DNA from: Thermocoleostomius sinensis A174
Lineage (GTDB): Bacteria; Cyanobacteriota; Cyanobacteriia; Elainellales; Elainellaceae
Direction: 5' to 3'
Assembly: GCF_026802175.1 (NCBI RefSeq)
Contig: NZ_CP113797.1
Span: 4,317,026-4,381,025, forward strand
DNA: 64,000 bases
This document shows positions 27,141-36,342 of the stretch, one piece after another. Below the pieces are notes generated by a model. The model saw only the letters and a program-made list of their open reading frames with translations. It did no database searches and was not told where the DNA came from. The number at the start of each line of letters is the position of its first letter. Position 1 is the stretch's first letter. The translations under genes were made by a program, and so were the position numbers.

Positions 27141-27584
27141 ATGTCTCCGCTAAAACCCCTCGCTTGGGCAATTGTCAAACAACTCATCCGCTGGCGGTTT
27201 CCCACGGTTCAGTTCCTATCCACCCAAGAGCTAGCCGCTTGGTTAGAGCAACCCTCTCCGCCGCTGCTGCTGGATGCCCGCACACCAGAAGAATATCACG
27301 TTAGCCATCTTGCTCAGGCTCAACTTGTCACCGCCGACTGGCAAACTCATCTAGAAGCCGTCCCACCCAAGCAAACCCCGATCGTCGTTTATTGTTCGGT
27401 GGGGTATCGATCGGCACAAGTGACTCAGCAGCTACAGCAACAGGGATATTCACAGGTGTTTAACTTGGAAGGCTCGATTTTTCAATGGGCCAATGAACAT
27501 CGCCCGCTGTACCAAGCCGATCGACGAGTACAAACCGTTCATCCCTACAACCAGTACTGGCAATGGCTGCTAGACAAACCTTGA
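27141..27584 (+). CDS. Rhodanese-like domain protein
   Basis: A single rhodanese domain of 147 residues, transferring sulfane sulfur to an acceptor. The domain shows LLLDARTPEEYHVSHLAQAQ and the active-site loop VVYCSVGYRSAQVTQQLQQ with the catalytic Cys, followed by VFNLEGSIFQWAN. The loop is six residues, the sulfurtransferase size. No signal peptide. It is divergent from the DUF547 gene; the 62-base gap contains short CCCACCCACTCATCCACCC repeats. Confidence 0.9.
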   Translation: MSPLKPLAWAIVKQLIRWRFPTVQFLSTQELAAWLEQPSPPLLLDARTPEEYHVSHLAQAQLVTADWQTHLEAVPPKQTPIVVYCSVGYRSAQVTQQLQQQGYSQVFNLEGSIFQWANEHRPLYQADRRVQTVHPYNQYWQWLLDKP

Positions 27585-27677
27585 AATCAACTGCCTAAAA
27601 TCTGCCTTGAGTATAGGGCTACAACCGGTCTGCCTAACCTATCCTTCTATCTATGGGAATAAAAGAAAGTGATCAAG

Positions 27678-30600
27678 ATGGGACAAGTTAGTTTAGAGGA
27701 TATTCTCATCACCGATGAATTGTCCCGTCGCGCTAATTTACAGGTGTCGTCACCCACTGCCAAACTGAAGGCAGAAAATGCAGCGTTGCGCACGCTGGCC
27801 CGACAACTGGTGGAACACCCCCAAACGATGCTGAAAACGCTGGTAACGATCGCCAAAGATTTGTGCCAGGCTGGAACGGCTGGAGTTAGTTTGCTAGAGA
27901 AAACAACAAGCGGGGAAGAACGCTTTCGATGGGTGGCGTTGGCGGGTGAATTAGAGCACTATGAGCAGGGAACCATCCCCCGTCAATCTAGCCCATGTGG
28001 CATTTGTTTAGATCGGCGATCTCCCCAGCTTTACTCCTATCCCGACCGATACTTTACCACTCTCGCTTCCATTGAACCGCCGATCGTTGAAGCCTTAACC
28101 ATCCCACTGATGGTTGCTAGTCAAGCCTTGGGTGTCATCTGGATCGTTTCGCATGATCCTCAGTGCCAGTTTGATGCCGACGATGCACGGGTCATGAGTA
28201 GTCTGGCTGATTTTACAGCGGCAGCCCTGTATAACCATCAAGCTCGTCAAGCGGCTGAGTCTGCCCAAACGCTGTTACATCTGCTGCTAGAACATGTCCC
28301 TGAAGGAATTACGGTTGCAGGTGGCCCACCAGATTTTCCGTTGATTGCTAATAGTAAATTGGCCCAAGAATGGCTGGGGCGATCGGAAGACGTGTTGATT
28401 GGGATGGCGTCTGGAGAACACGTTGAGGCCTATGGGTTGTTTCTGCCTGATGGCGTTACGCGCCACACGCCGGAACAACTGCCTCTGTATCGAGCTACGC
28501 ACTATGGGGAAACAATTCGCGATGAAGAATGTATTGTTGAACGCCCGGATGGAACTCGCATTATTGTCAACGCAAACGTGGCACCCGTTCGCAATACACA
28601 AGGCGAAATCATTGGGGCAATCAACTGTTGGCGCGACATTACTGAACGGAAACAAATAGAAGCTGAATTGCAACGACGGGAAGCTGAACTGAGTTTAATT
28701 ACCAATTCTGTTCCAGTGCTGATTGCCTTTGTAGACACAGAGCAACGCTATCGCTTCAATAATCGTGCCTATGAAGAGTGGTTTGGCTGTCCGGCGGCTG
28801 AGGTATATGGCAAAACGCTCTGGGAGGTGCTGGGTGAGACGGCCTATCAAACGATTCAGCCCTATGTCGAGCAAGCCTTGTCTGGGCAACAAGTGACGTT
28901 TGAAGGAGAGGTGCCCTATCAGCACGCCGGAACGCGCTATGTCAATGGCATGTACATTCCCCGGTTAAATGCGCAGGGAGTTGTAGAAGGCTTTGTGGCA
29001 TTCGTGAGTGATATCAGCCCCCACCGACAAGCCGAGTTAGCCCTGCGCAACAGTGAACAACGGTTGCGATTTGCTCAACAGGCCGCCAAAGCTGGGGTCT
29101 GGGATTGGGATGTTGTGACGAACCAAGTGACTTGGTCACAAGAGTACTATGCGCTTTATGGTCTCAATCCACATACTACTCAGCCTTCCTATGAGAACTG
29201 GCTGTCCTCGATCGCTTCATCCGATCGAGATCGGGTCGATCGCATCACTCGTGAGGCGCTGGAACATCAACGCGATCTCAATGTTGAATTTCGGGTTGTG
29301 CATCCCATTCATGGCGAACGCTGGCTTACAGCCATTGGGCAAACCTTCTATGATGCTAACCATCGACCAACGCGCATGAGCGGCATTGCCTTAGACATTA
29401 CCGAGCGCAAACGAGCCGAACTAGAACGCGAACAACTTCTCGCTCGCGAACACCATTATGTCAATCAACTACAGGGATTGACCACAGCCGCGCTAGCAAT
29501 CAATGCGGCGCTTTCAGTTGAACAGGTGCTACAAGTCATTACGAATCAAGCCGCTGCAATTATTGGTGCGCATCAGTCTGTCACTAGCATCACGGTCGAT
29601 CAAAACTGGTCCCAGTCGATTTCGTCTATCTATTTGTCAGATAAGTATGCAGCGTGGAGAGAGTATAACGAAAAACCCGACGGTTCAGGGATCTATGCCT
29701 GTGTGTGTCACTTGAATCGCCCGATGCGGATGACGCAAGCTGAACTGGAAGCCCATCCCCGCTGGAAAGGCTTTGGTCAAGCGGCAGACAAACATCCCCC
29801 TATGCGAGGCTGGCTAGCGGCTCCCCTAGTGGCTCAAGACGGACAGAACATTGGTTTGATTCAACTTTCAGACAAATATGAAGGAGACTTTACCGAGACC
29901 GATGAAGCCATTTTGGTGCAGCTAGCGCAGATGGCATCGGGGGTGATTGAAAAGGCACGGTTATATGAAGCCGAACATCAAGCCCGATCGGCCGCAGAAG
30001 CCTCTCGCGAAGAAGCCCAAGCCGCTAATCGAATCAAGGATGAATTTTTGGCTGTGTTGTCTCATGAATTGCGCACACCCCTGAATTCGATTCTGGGCTG
30101 GTCGAAGCTGTTGCGATCGCGCCAGTATGATGCAGCAACTACAGCACGGGCCCTAGAGACTATTGAGCGCAATGCCAAACTGCAAACCCAGTTAATTGAA
30201 GATCTGCTGGATATTTCCCGGATTCTGCGCGGCAAACTGCGCTTGGAAAATCGGCCGGTGGACCTCAGTGTGATCATATCTGCGGCGATCGAGACGGTTT
30301 GGTTGGCTGCCAACACAAAGGCCATTCAGATTCACACCCATATCGATGCTATGGCTGGCACGGTGTCTGGTGATCCTGATCGGTTGCAGCAAGTAATCTG
30401 GAATTTGCTGTCCAATGCAGTGAAATTCACTCCACCGGGTGGGCGAGTAGAGGTGCGACTCGAGGAAGTTGTTGGCAATCAACGAGAATATACTGCCGCC
30501 TCTCCTCACCCCCACTCCCCACTCCCTATTCCCCACTATGCGCAAATTCGCGTCACGGATACTGGACAAGGCATTGATCCTGAATTTTTACCCTACCTGT

Positions 30601-31256
30601 TCGAGTATTTCCGCCAAGCAGACAGTGCGACAACTCGCAAGTTTGGAGGATTGGGACTGGGCTTGGCGATCGCGCGTCACATCGTCGAACTGCATGGGGG
30701 GGTGATTGCCGCTGCTAGTCCTGGAGAAGGACAAGGTGCTACCTTCGTGGTACGGCTACCGCTGTTACTCCATCCCAATCCCCAACCAATCGATGCCACT
30801 GGGTTACAAGCATCTTCGTCGGATGCCAACCCAACCAGCACGCCTGAAGTCTCTCAATCTATCCTGCCTCTGCCGTTGAACGGACTAAGCATTTTGATTG
30901 TCGATGATGAAACCGATAGTCTTGAGTATCTCCGGTTCGTTTTAGAACAGTTTGGCGCAACGGTTACGGCGGTAGCGTCGGCGTTAGATGCGATGCAATC
31001 CTTGACAACACTGAGACCAGATGTGCTGATTAGTGATATTGGTATGCCGGAAGTGGATGGCTACATGCTCATTCGGCAACTGCGCCAACGCGAAGCAAAT
31101 CAAGGCACAGCTATTCTGGCGATCGCCCTCACGGCTTATGCTGGAGAAATCAACCAACAGAAAGCGCTTGATTCAGGGTTTCAGTGTCACCTCAGCAAAC
31201 CCGTAGAACCCACCCAGTTAGTTGAAACGATCGTCGCGCTGGTGAGGAGCAAGTAA
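27678..31256 (+). CDS. Hybrid sensor histidine kinase/response regulator (GAF-PAS x3-GAF-HK-REC)
   Basis: Soluble multi-sensor hybrid kinase of about 1190 residues, start either ATG 27678 or GTG 27669. Domains in order (counted from GTG): GAF at about 50-200, PAS at about 205-320, 335-450 and 460-575, GAF at about 600-765, HisKA with [14 protein letters not shown] (H799), HATPase (NLLSNAVKFTPPGG, GGLGLGLAIARHIVELHGG), and a C-terminal receiver (phosphoacceptor D1123 in LISDIGMPEVDGY). No membrane helices, so cytosolic. The ATPase domain contains an inserted SPHPHSPLPIP stretch encoded by four heptamer repeats at 30510-30537. Signal unknown. It faces a lipoprotein gene convergently, eight bases apart. 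Confidence 0.9.
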   Translation: MGQVSLEDILITDELSRRANLQVSSPTAKLKAENAALRTLARQLVEHPQTMLKTLVTIAKDLCQAGTAGVSLLEKTTSGEERFRWVALAGELEHYEQGTIPRQSSPCGICLDRRSPQLYSYPDRYFTTLASIEPPIVEALTIPLMVASQALGVIWIVSHDPQCQFDADDARVMSSLADFTAAALYNHQARQAAESAQTLLHLLLEHVPEGITVAGGPPDFPLIANSKLAQEWLGRSEDVLIGMASGEHVEAYGLFLPDGVTRHTPEQLPLYRATHYGETIRDEECIVERPDGTRIIVNANVAPVRNTQGEIIGAINCWRDITERKQIEAELQRREAELSLITNSVPVLIAFVDTEQRYRFNNRAYEEWFGCPAAEVYGKTLWEVLGETAYQTIQPYVEQALSGQQVTFEGEVPYQHAGTRYVNGMYIPRLNAQGVVEGFVAFVSDISPHRQAELALRNSEQRLRFAQQAAKAGVWDWDVVTNQVTWSQEYYALYGLNPHTTQPSYENWLSSIASSDRDRVDRITREALEHQRDLNVEFRVVHPIHGERWLTAIGQTFYDANHRPTRMSGIALDITERKRAELEREQLLAREHHYVNQLQGLTTAALAINAALSVEQVLQVITNQAAAIIGAHQSVTSITVDQNWSQSISSIYLSDKYAAWREYNEKPDGSGIYACVCHLNRPMRMTQAELEAHPRWKGFGQAADKHPPMRGWLAAPLVAQDGQNIGLIQLSDKYEGDFTETDEAILVQLAQMASGVIEKARLYEAEHQARSAAEASREEAQAANRIKDEFLAVLSHELRTPLNSILGWSKLLRSRQYDAATTARALETIERNAKLQTQLIEDLLDISRILRGKLRLENRPVDLSVIISAAIETVWLAANTKAIQIHTHIDAMAGTVSGDPDRLQQVIWNLLSNAVKFTPPGGRVEVRLEEVVGNQREYTAASPHPHSPLPIPHYAQIRVTDTGQGIDPEFLPYLFEYFRQADSATTRKFGGLGLGLAIARHIVELHGGVIAAASPGEGQGATFVVRLPLLLHPNPQPIDATGLQASSSDANPTSTPEVSQSILPLPLNGLSILIVDDETDSLEYLRFVLEQFGATVTAVASALDAMQSLTTLRPDVLISDIGMPEVDGYMLIRQLRQREANQGTAILAIALTAYAGEINQQKALDSGFQCHLSKPVEPTQLVETIVALVRSK
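30510..30537 (+). repeat. Heptamer tandem repeat inside the histidine kinase ATPase domain
   Basis: Four in-phase heptamers: CCCCACT, CCCCACT, CCCTATT, CCCCACT, typical of cyanobacterial short tandem repeats but inside a coding region, where they translate as a Pro/His/Ser stretch between the N-box and the G1 box. Confidence 0.75.
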
Positions 31257-31264
31257 TTGTACAG

Positions 31265-32560
31265 CTACTCTAGCGCTGCACGAATTTGTTGGTTGGCTGC
31301 CGCTTGGGCCCGTTCCATTGCCAGTTGCAGCGGTTGTTCGCCCAGCAACACACTGATGAATTGGTTATTAAAGCTATGCATGACCGGGGTAGGATAGTTG
31401 CCAGCTTGCCAAATCGTGGCGTAGTTGGCTCCAGCAATAAATGGCGCTCGTAATGGATCGCGATCGTAAGCAAGCTGTTCCGCCACCGATCGCCGAGTCG
31501 GCAAAGCAGCCCCCCCACTCGTCCAGCGCTGCATCCCTGCTTTACCCGTTAAATAGGCAATCAGTTCCCAGGCTTCCGATTTATGCGTTGATTGGCGATT
31601 CATCACATACGCCACCGGGTAGGCCATTGTGCCCGGTTGATCGTTAATCTGGGGGACTTCAGCCGTCGCATACTCCAACTCTGGAAACGTATCTGCCAGA
31701 TAGGGAATAGCCCAGTTCCCTTCGATCACCATTGCCACTTTACCTTGACCAAACATCTCCGTTCCCGAATTGGTTCCCACATCCAGTGGCTGGACAGCGG
31801 TGCGATCGTGAAGGTATTGATTCACCAGTAATTCCAATCCTTGGAGACTGCGGTCTGAAGCAAACGTGGCATAGCCATTAGCATCGACAATCTCGCCGCC
31901 AAACGCCGTCATCATGTAGACTAATCGTGCTAGGTCGGGCAAAATGCCCAGCCCATACTGTTCTGGACGGCCGTCTTGATTTGTGTCAATTGTTAGTTGC
32001 CGAGCATAGTCTACCAGTTCTGCCCATGTCGTCGGCGGAGTCTCTAGCCCAGCCGCTGCTAAAGCCGAACGATTATAGAAAAGGGCAAGCGTTGAAAAAT
32101 CTTTGGGCAATCCGTAGAGTTGCCCTCGATATTGAAACGGTTCTAGTAAATTGGGTTCAAAGTCGGCCAGGTCAAACTCTGGAGTAATGTAGCGATCGAG
32201 TGGCTCTAGCACATGATTTGCCATGAAGAAGGGAGCTTCGAGGGCCTGTAGATAGAATACGTCAGCCGCCGCGTCCCCAATCAAGCGAGTGGTGAGCACA
32301 TCCATGTACTGATCGGCAATCACCTCAAACCGTACATCAAGCTGGGGATGTGTGTCTCGAAATTCCTGCAAAACCTGCTGCAAAATTTGTTGCTCTGCGG
32401 GACTTGCCCCCCAGCCACTAAGCTTAAGGACAACTCGATCGGATTCACCCCGGTTCGGTGAAAAGATTTGACAGCCCACGACGAATAGTGCAGTTAACAA
32501 AACTGTGATTGCCAGATAGAACCATTTTCTGTGCGGCCATGCGCCCCAGCATTCAGCCAT
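31265..32560 (-). CDS. Extracellular solute-binding lipoprotein (ABC sugar type)
   Basis: A 431-residue lipoprotein of the family 1 extracellular solute-binding proteins, usually sugar receptors of ABC importers. The N-terminal WFYLAITVLLTALFVVGCQ ends in a lipobox Cys. The body has the typical start (LSGWGASPAEQQILQQVLQE), DVFYLQALEAPFF, LYGLPKDFSTLALFYNRSAL, TTWAELVDYARQLT, and a late WELIAYLTGKAGMQRWTSGG. Neither permease nor ATPase genes lie beside it, so it must work with components elsewhere or is an orphan. Convergent with the hybrid kinase. Confidence 0.88.
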   Translation of the reverse strand: MAECWGAWPHRKWFYLAITVLLTALFVVGCQIFSPNRGESDRVVLKLSGWGASPAEQQILQQVLQEFRDTHPQLDVRFEVIADQYMDVLTTRLIGDAAADVFYLQALEAPFFMANHVLEPLDRYITPEFDLADFEPNLLEPFQYRGQLYGLPKDFSTLALFYNRSALAAAGLETPPTTWAELVDYARQLTIDTNQDGRPEQYGLGILPDLARLVYMMTAFGGEIVDANGYATFASDRSLQGLELLVNQYLHDRTAVQPLDVGTNSGTEMFGQGKVAMVIEGNWAIPYLADTFPELEYATAEVPQINDQPGTMAYPVAYVMNRQSTHKSEAWELIAYLTGKAGMQRWTSGGAALPTRRSVAEQLAYDRDPLRAPFIAGANYATIWQAGNYPTPVMHSFNNQFISVLLGEQPLQLAMERAQAAANQQIRAALE

Positions 32561-33101
32561 GTGTCGATTCGATCGTACTAATCAAGCGCCAGGTTAATCG
32601 CAGCTTTAACTTCGTCGTTGCAACGTAATTCCCCAGTAAAGATGGGGCTGTTTTTAATAGAATTCTGACTTGCCTATGACATGATGCTTCTAGGAACTAC
32701 ACCTGCGATCGTGGTATCGATGGCAAGCGCATCAATAGCAACATATACTTGCCACCTACTTGCTACCCTGATCTCAGGTGAAGCGCCTAATTTTTACGTT
32801 GGTTTTTCCTTATTTGTTCACCGTCGTGTTCACGTGAGTTGTTCAAGCCAGATGACACCTGTAGATTCCTCCGCTCTTCACTGGAAAGCCCTGATTACGG
32901 CCATTTTAACGGTGGTTACACTAGTGGCTACAACGACAACAAAAGCGAGCCAAGTCTCCAACTCGCAGACCGATCGCCTAGTCCCTTCCATTCAACTTGA
33001 ATTGATTCAAGCAGTAGCCCCAATATTTTCACAATGAACTAGCGCGATCTGAACTAACGCGATCTAGAGCCGTACCCCATCGGTTGTCACTCACGCTGCA
33101 A
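32561..33101. other. Intergenic region with a possible small ORF
   Basis: Between divergent and convergent neighbours. Apart from the doubtful short frame at 32852-33037, a near direct repeat (ACTAGCGCGATCT / ACTAACGCGATCT, 33037-33064) is the only structure noticed. Confidence 0.4.
32852..33037 (+). CDS. Possible small exported peptide (uncertain)
   Basis: A 61-codon frame starting MTPVDSSALHWKALITAILT has a signal-like hydrophobic helix (LITAILTVVTLVATTTTKAS) and ends VAPIFSQ. A longer open frame from 32681 adds a Cys-rich, less plausible N-terminus. No ribosome site is clear. Kept only as a low-confidence candidate. Confidence 0.3.
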   Translation: MTPVDSSALHWKALITAILTVVTLVATTTTKASQVSNSQTDRLVPSIQLELIQAVAPIFSQ

Positions 33102-33653
33102 TTAATTGCGCACCAGCCACTTCTGCCCATTCAGTCGTTGCACAGTGTAAAGCAACAGTAAATCAAGATTCACTTTGCGCTCATCAATCATAAATGATTC
33201 GAGGGTGCTCGGTTGTGCGCCGTTGTCGGCATAGCAAAAATATTTGGGACCCTGGATGCTGTCTTTGGCAAAGATAACATGGAATTGGCGCTGTCCATTC
33301 TGCCAACGACCAATCACCTGCCAACACTCCGAGTCTCCTAATCCAGCGATCGGCAACTTGGCTTGCTCGAACTTCAAATCGAGGTCATGAATTCCGACCT
33401 TGCCCAGCGTTTCGGTGAGTCCGGGCAAATAATGTTGCGTAATAAATTCTTCAAACGGCTTGTCTTCCAAAGCGGGTGGCTTTTCCTTCTTTGCTTTGGC
33501 AGCGGGTTTTGCCTCGCCATCCCCACTGGCGGCTTTGGCGGCTTCGGAAGCTTTTGTCTCTGTGTTAGAGGCTTGGTCGGTGCCTTCAGCAGGCTGTCCG
33601 TCAGGAGCTTCTGTTTCCGTTTCCGACGATTTGGGATTAGTTTCTTCTGACAT
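33102..33653 (-). CDS. DUF2996 family protein
   Basis: Cyanobacterial/plastid protein of unassigned function. The first 60 residues are an acidic-to-basic low-complexity region (repeated Glu, Thr, Ala, Lys; KPAAKAKKEKPPALEDK), followed by the DUF2996 domain at about 65-183: FEEFITQHYLPGLTETLGKV, DLKFEQAKLPIAG, WQVIGRWQNGQRQFHVIFAK, GPKYFCYADNG and STLESFMIDERKVNLDLL. The start is taken at ATG 33653 (MSEETNPK); an upstream codon adds four residues. The disordered N-terminus is typical of the family. Confidence 0.8.
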   Translation of the reverse strand: MSEETNPKSSETETEAPDGQPAEGTDQASNTETKASEAAKAASGDGEAKPAAKAKKEKPPALEDKPFEEFITQHYLPGLTETLGKVGIHDLDLKFEQAKLPIAGLGDSECWQVIGRWQNGQRQFHVIFAKDSIQGPKYFCYADNGAQPSTLESFMIDERKVNLDLLLLYTVQRLNGQKWLVRN

Positions 33654-33885
33654 GGCTTCCCTCACTTCAACACTCGTTCATCTGCGATCGCAGTAGGCAG
33701 TTTATGGTAACAATAGCAGCCCCTCGATTTGGAACGACCCGTTACACCTGCTGCACTGCCGCTATGTCTTATACTAATCGGTCTTCACGCTCTGTAACAG
33801 GTTGACAACTGGATTTTTCCCACTCGTCGTCAATATTTTGATCGAAATTTCAAAAGTTCTAGCCTCCACCCTTAATTCCCAACCG

Positions 33886-36282
33886 CTACTCTACCAATTC
33901 CCACCACATGGGCAACTTGCGGCTGAGTTCCTGCACCAATTGATGGGCTTGATAATCATACATCCACAGTTCGATCGTACCGGGTAGCCGGTTCATGAAC
34001 GCTCTGGCTTCCTCTAGTCCACAGCCGGAAATGCGGGCTAAATCATTGCCGCAGTAATACAAAAAGGTAGGATTTAGAGGTTTCTGGGCATTCAGCCGCC
34101 AGCGACGTGGAGGAACCAGTTCTCCATGCTCAATGCGGCGCAACCCGTTGATCGACGAAAGTACCACTAATCGATCGCCCTCGTACAACTGGCGCTCATC
34201 AGTTGGCAAAAGACTTTCCATGTGCTCTTCAGTGGCTTGATTTGCCCGTTGGTGAAAAATGGGAATCACACCGTAGCCGTAAGCAATTTGAAACAGCGAT
34301 TTATGGATCAGGGTATCGCCTTCCGTAATTTGGTATTCCGTCACCAGAATGGTTTGGTCGTTGAGGCGAAACAATCCCAGAATATTTTCACCAAATGCTG
34401 CTCCAGCAAAGGCCTCAGCCGCTAGTTCATAAGCAGCCAGGGCTTTGGCGTCGGGTAGAAAAGTATTCAAATTATCTCGAAATCGTTGGTCGTAGGTGCG
34501 AATCACCAGATCGATCGATCGATTGAGTTGCTGGGCTGCACTGCGGGCCATTAGCGCCACTTCCAAATTGAGCATCTGATCATCGGTCAGCACAATCACA
34601 CTTTTGGCGGTGGCTAGATTTACCTTGGGTAGGGCGGTGATTACATCTCCCATGACCACGGGCACTTTAGGCAACAGCGGGGCTGCTTCTGGACGTTCGG
34701 TAATCACCACAATCGGCTGTTTCAATTCGCGCAACAGAGCCGCCACTCGCTGCCCAATGCGACCAAACCCGACCACGACAATATGATTTTGCTTGGGAAT
34801 GGTGGGGCGACGTTTGAAAAACTCAAAGCGTGAACTGAGCAAATTATCAGTAATTAAGCCCAACACCCCTAACACTGACGCAATGCTAGCTAGGGAAATT
34901 AATCCGCACAAAAACTGTACCCAGCCCGGCACATCAATCGGGTCGAGTCCGCCAAACACATCGCCATAGCCTCCCAACAGCAAAATAAACGCCGTTGACA
35001 GGGCCAGTTGCCAAGACAAATCCAGCGTGGATTTTAGCAACAAGGTTCCTCCTGCCCACAGCAACAGGGCCACTCCCAAGCCGATCGCTATCACTTGACG
35101 AATGCGTTGAGCTTGTAGCCATTGCCCAAACTGTCGCCAGTTGTGTTGCCAACCGCGTCCGACTGTGCTTTTCACCCCTTGCCACAACTGCTGCCAACGC
35201 GGTACATCCTCCGGCTGTGCTTCGTCTGTGCTGCGTCCGACCATTTCAACATAGGCAATGCGATCGCCCACTTGCAGTTTCGTATCCGTTTTCCATTGGT
35301 AAAAGGCCCGCTTCAGATGTTCGGTTGAATGGGCAGGGGCATAGCTGAGCAGGCGATAGGTGCGCTTATGCAGAGAAACGGCCGAAAATCCATCGAATCG
35401 ATCTCTCGGCAGTACCGTATGTTCAACCACCTGAAAACGATAATCGCCCACATTGAACACCCCCAACATGCCTTCTTGCAAACCTGCCAATGCAAACGCT
35501 GGGGCTGGAAGTTCCGTTGGCTCGAAGGCGACAAAATCGCCCAATTGTTGCTTTAGTAGTTGATTTAAGTTGTGCCGAGACGATCGCATGATAATCCGAA
35601 CTGTCGGATTGAGACGGCGGGCGGCGATCGCCGTTTCGACATTGACGCTTTCGTTACTAGTTACAATCAACACAGTGCGACACTGCTGAATATTGCCCCG
35701 CAGCAATACGGCATCATCGCGGCAATCGCCAATAATCGGCGCGGCTGCCAGCAAATTGGGCAAATCTTGCACTTCCCATTCATCTGGCTCTACCCGATCG
35801 ATCGCCGTAACATGAATTTCTGCTTTGCCCATGGCAAACCGCTTCAAATTCAGCACACAATACTGCCCCAGGCTACCCAATCCGCAAACCAAAAACCGAT
35901 CGACTGTATTGGCCGACAGCAGCAGCGTATCCATCTGATCGGGGGTGCGGGCAAAGGCTGAATACCCCGCTGTTAAATCGATCACATCACCCCACACAGG
36001 GGCTGGCTGCTGGGGACGGTAGGCATACAGCTTGATCAGGCTCACCGAGTTTACGTCAAGCCACCGCATCTGTTGCTGTACCGTTGCCATCCATTGAGAT
36101 TTGTCTGAATCGTCGGCAAACTGCTCGCTGATCAACCGAATGTTGAGATGTCCGCCATGCCAATCTACCTTGACCGCTTGAGCCGGAAAACCAAGCGCCG
36201 CACTGAGCACCGTGGCGATCGCCGTTGCATCTCCGGTTCTGGCTAGTTCGATCACGTTAGGTTGAGACTCAGATTGAGACAT
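33886..36282 (-). CDS. Potassium-channel-like protein with RCK domains on both sides of the pore
   Basis: A 798-residue membrane protein. Start ATG 36282 (MSQSESQPNVIELART) avoids a 13-residue extension. Domains: N-terminal unknown 90 residues; NAD-binding RCK-like domain (FLVCGLGSLGQYCVLNLKRF) at about 125-370; helix (IRQVIAIGLGVALLLWAGGT), pore loop LLLGGYGDVFGG near residue 437, second helix (FLCGLISLASIASVLGVLGL); a second RCK (NHIVVVGFGRIGQRVAALLR) and C-terminal RCK_C-like parts to the end. Filter TVGYG is replaced by LGGYGD. Likely a ligand-gated K+ channel or related CASTOR/POLLUX-type ion channel, gated by nucleotide. The next gene upstream (36343-37071) may be co-transcribed. Confidence 0.82.
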   Translation of the reverse strand: MSQSESQPNVIELARTGDATAIATVLSAALGFPAQAVKVDWHGGHLNIRLISEQFADDSDKSQWMATVQQQMRWLDVNSVSLIKLYAYRPQQPAPVWGDVIDLTAGYSAFARTPDQMDTLLLSANTVDRFLVCGLGSLGQYCVLNLKRFAMGKAEIHVTAIDRVEPDEWEVQDLPNLLAAAPIIGDCRDDAVLLRGNIQQCRTVLIVTSNESVNVETAIAARRLNPTVRIIMRSSRHNLNQLLKQQLGDFVAFEPTELPAPAFALAGLQEGMLGVFNVGDYRFQVVEHTVLPRDRFDGFSAVSLHKRTYRLLSYAPAHSTEHLKRAFYQWKTDTKLQVGDRIAYVEMVGRSTDEAQPEDVPRWQQLWQGVKSTVGRGWQHNWRQFGQWLQAQRIRQVIAIGLGVALLLWAGGTLLLKSTLDLSWQLALSTAFILLLGGYGDVFGGLDPIDVPGWVQFLCGLISLASIASVLGVLGLITDNLLSSRFEFFKRRPTIPKQNHIVVVGFGRIGQRVAALLRELKQPIVVITERPEAAPLLPKVPVVMGDVITALPKVNLATAKSVIVLTDDQMLNLEVALMARSAAQQLNRSIDLVIRTYDQRFRDNLNTFLPDAKALAAYELAAEAFAGAAFGENILGLFRLNDQTILVTEYQITEGDTLIHKSLFQIAYGYGVIPIFHQRANQATEEHMESLLPTDERQLYEGDRLVVLSSINGLRRIEHGELVPPRRWRLNAQKPLNPTFLYYCGNDLARISGCGLEEARAFMNRLPGTIELWMYDYQAHQLVQELSRKLPMWWELVE

Positions 36283-36342
36283 TGTGACTGAGACAGGGTG
36301 GCTGCATTCAGAGATACCCAAGATTTACTCTACAGGAATTCC

